The position numbers were made by a program, and so were the translations under genes. Under the pieces are notes generated by a model, which did no database searches, had not been told where the DNA came from, and was given only the letters and a program-made list of their open reading frames with translations. A stretch of 64,000 nucleotides of DNA from Arion vulgaris (lineage: Eukaryota; Mollusca; Gastropoda; Stylommatophora; Arionidae), in contig CM036775.1 in assembly GCA_020796225.1 (NCBI GenBank), positions 7,802,893 to 7,866,892 of the forward strand. Direction: 5' to 3'. This document shows, in pieces, positions 63,240-64,000 of the stretch (the stretch's first letter is position 1; the number at the start of each line of letters is the position of its first letter).

Positions 63240-63515
63240 TTTTGTACGGACATAAATGATTATATTTGACTATGACATAATGATTATATTTGACATATGA
63301 CTACATGATATATTTTACATATGACATAAATGATTATATTTGACATATGACATAAATGATTATATTTGACATATGACATAAATGATTATATTTGACATAT
63401 GACATAAATGATTATATTTGACATATGACATAAATGATTATATTTGACATATGACATAAATGATTATATTTGACATATGACATAAATGATTATATTTGAC
63501 ATATGACATAAATGG
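63240..63515. repeat. 26-bp satellite
   Basis: Ten to eleven units of CATATGACATAAATGATTAT + ATTTGA. The first two are imperfect, the rest identical. Confidence 0.95.
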
Positions 63516-63597
63516 ATTTCAGAAATATTGATTTTGTTTGTGTGTGTGATTCTCATTTTCTATATATTTGTAATACCGTCTTGTTATTTGTTTAATG

Positions 63598-64000
63598 AGG
63601 TTTCTGTGGTGTAGAGGTTAGAACTGCCACGGGTTCTTTTACGTGATCAATTTGAATACGAGACCTTGTTATTGTCCGCCGTTCCAGGTCCGTTACCTGA
63701 TGGATCAAATTCTAATCATAGATTCACGGTGGGTTCTTATTCTTCGGACTCCGACCTTTCCTCTAAAGCCAGCACGCAGAGGGACCTGAGGATGAGGCGA
63801 CGATACGCTTTTATAACTGCACTAAGGGCTCGTTCTAGAAATCTGTCTTATTCTGACATGATGAGGCAAACAATAGGAAAGAAGATTAACCACTTTTGGA
63901 TTTGATGGATCTGAGCCTAGAGCTTGTCGTTGGCCAGAAATCCGGCCATCAGTAATCCAGTACTCCGATTTCTACGACGTTTTTTACTAAACTGACGTCA
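63598..64000. repeat. tRNA-like head, LINE-B-like end, antisense SINE-2 at the window edge
   Basis: 63,600-63,665 has a weak A-box (CTGTGGTGTAGAGGTTAG). 63,770-63,880 reads RRRYAFITALRARSRNLSYS, as in the LINE-B 3' end near 35,230. 63,905-64,000 is an antisense SINE-2 cut by the window end. Confidence 0.5.

Overview
The window is eukaryotic and almost certainly from an invertebrate animal with a transposon-dense genome. Evidence: a multi-exon extracellular alpha-carbonic anhydrase gene with GT-AG introns of kilobases, a single-exon ribosomal protein L35 copy, many 5'-truncated LINE ends, several tRNA-derived SINE families, hAT, piggyBac and THAP-type DNA transposons, and many micro- and minisatellites. 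A mollusc or similar lophotrochozoan is my guess only. There is no bacterial gene organisation.

Layout. 1-15,600: repeated copies of a composite repeat (SINE-3 + antisense LINE-D + AT-rich block). Into these copies were inserted an intact RPL35 retrocopy (1705-2214), a LINE-C piece (4784-5365) and a 2.3-kb THAP-type DNA transposon (7987-10322). Two large purine-rich minisatellites (3105-4020 and 11427-13931) lie inside LINE-E coding ends. 15,600-23,160: LINE/SINE mosaic, a long imperfect hairpin (17,142-17,255) and a 57-bp satellite (19,365-20,060). 23,171-59,148: a plus-strand carbonic anhydrase gene of eight coding exons. It has two candidate alternative signal-peptide first exons (23,171 and 32,738) and a tandemly duplicated, damaged sixth exon (54,173 and 54,267). 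Its introns hold the remaining repeats, including an in-frame 11 x 81-bp amplification of a hAT transposase C-terminus (28,231-29,121). 59,149-64,000: 3'UTR and poly(A) signal, then more LINE/SINE fragments and a 26-bp satellite.

Family names are local to this annotation. SINE-1 has a tRNA-Ser-like GAGTGGTTACC head and an (AAG)n tail. SINE-2 is its sister, marked by GCAAAGAATAGTACCACTGC. SINE-3, -5, -6 and -7 are other tRNA-headed families, and SINE-4 is a ~337-bp family. LINE-A has RKRRW..GHTLR and an (ATT)n tail; LINE-B has IKWFGH; LINE-C has RNase H and an AACC-type tail; LINE-D has NLSLDEEIS; LINE-E has NPQGKR.RGRP; LINE-F has HIKRHE.LEK and an (ATG)n tail; LINE-G has CPQYADLRKKRWP; LINE-H has ELWRDMIAY; LINE-I is jockey-like with EHxLQDCP.

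Only two host-type coding units are convincing, RPL35 and the carbonic anhydrase. They are unrelated and do not form a pathway. The most striking theme is that tandem arrays here repeatedly grow out of transposon coding ends (THAP, LINE-E twice, hAT, LINE-G, LINE-A, LINE-H). Single-base indels are frequent in repeats and in two carbonic anhydrase exons, so assembly error must be considered before calling any gene broken. Repeat-fragment boundaries are approximate unless target-site duplications (TSDs) are stated.
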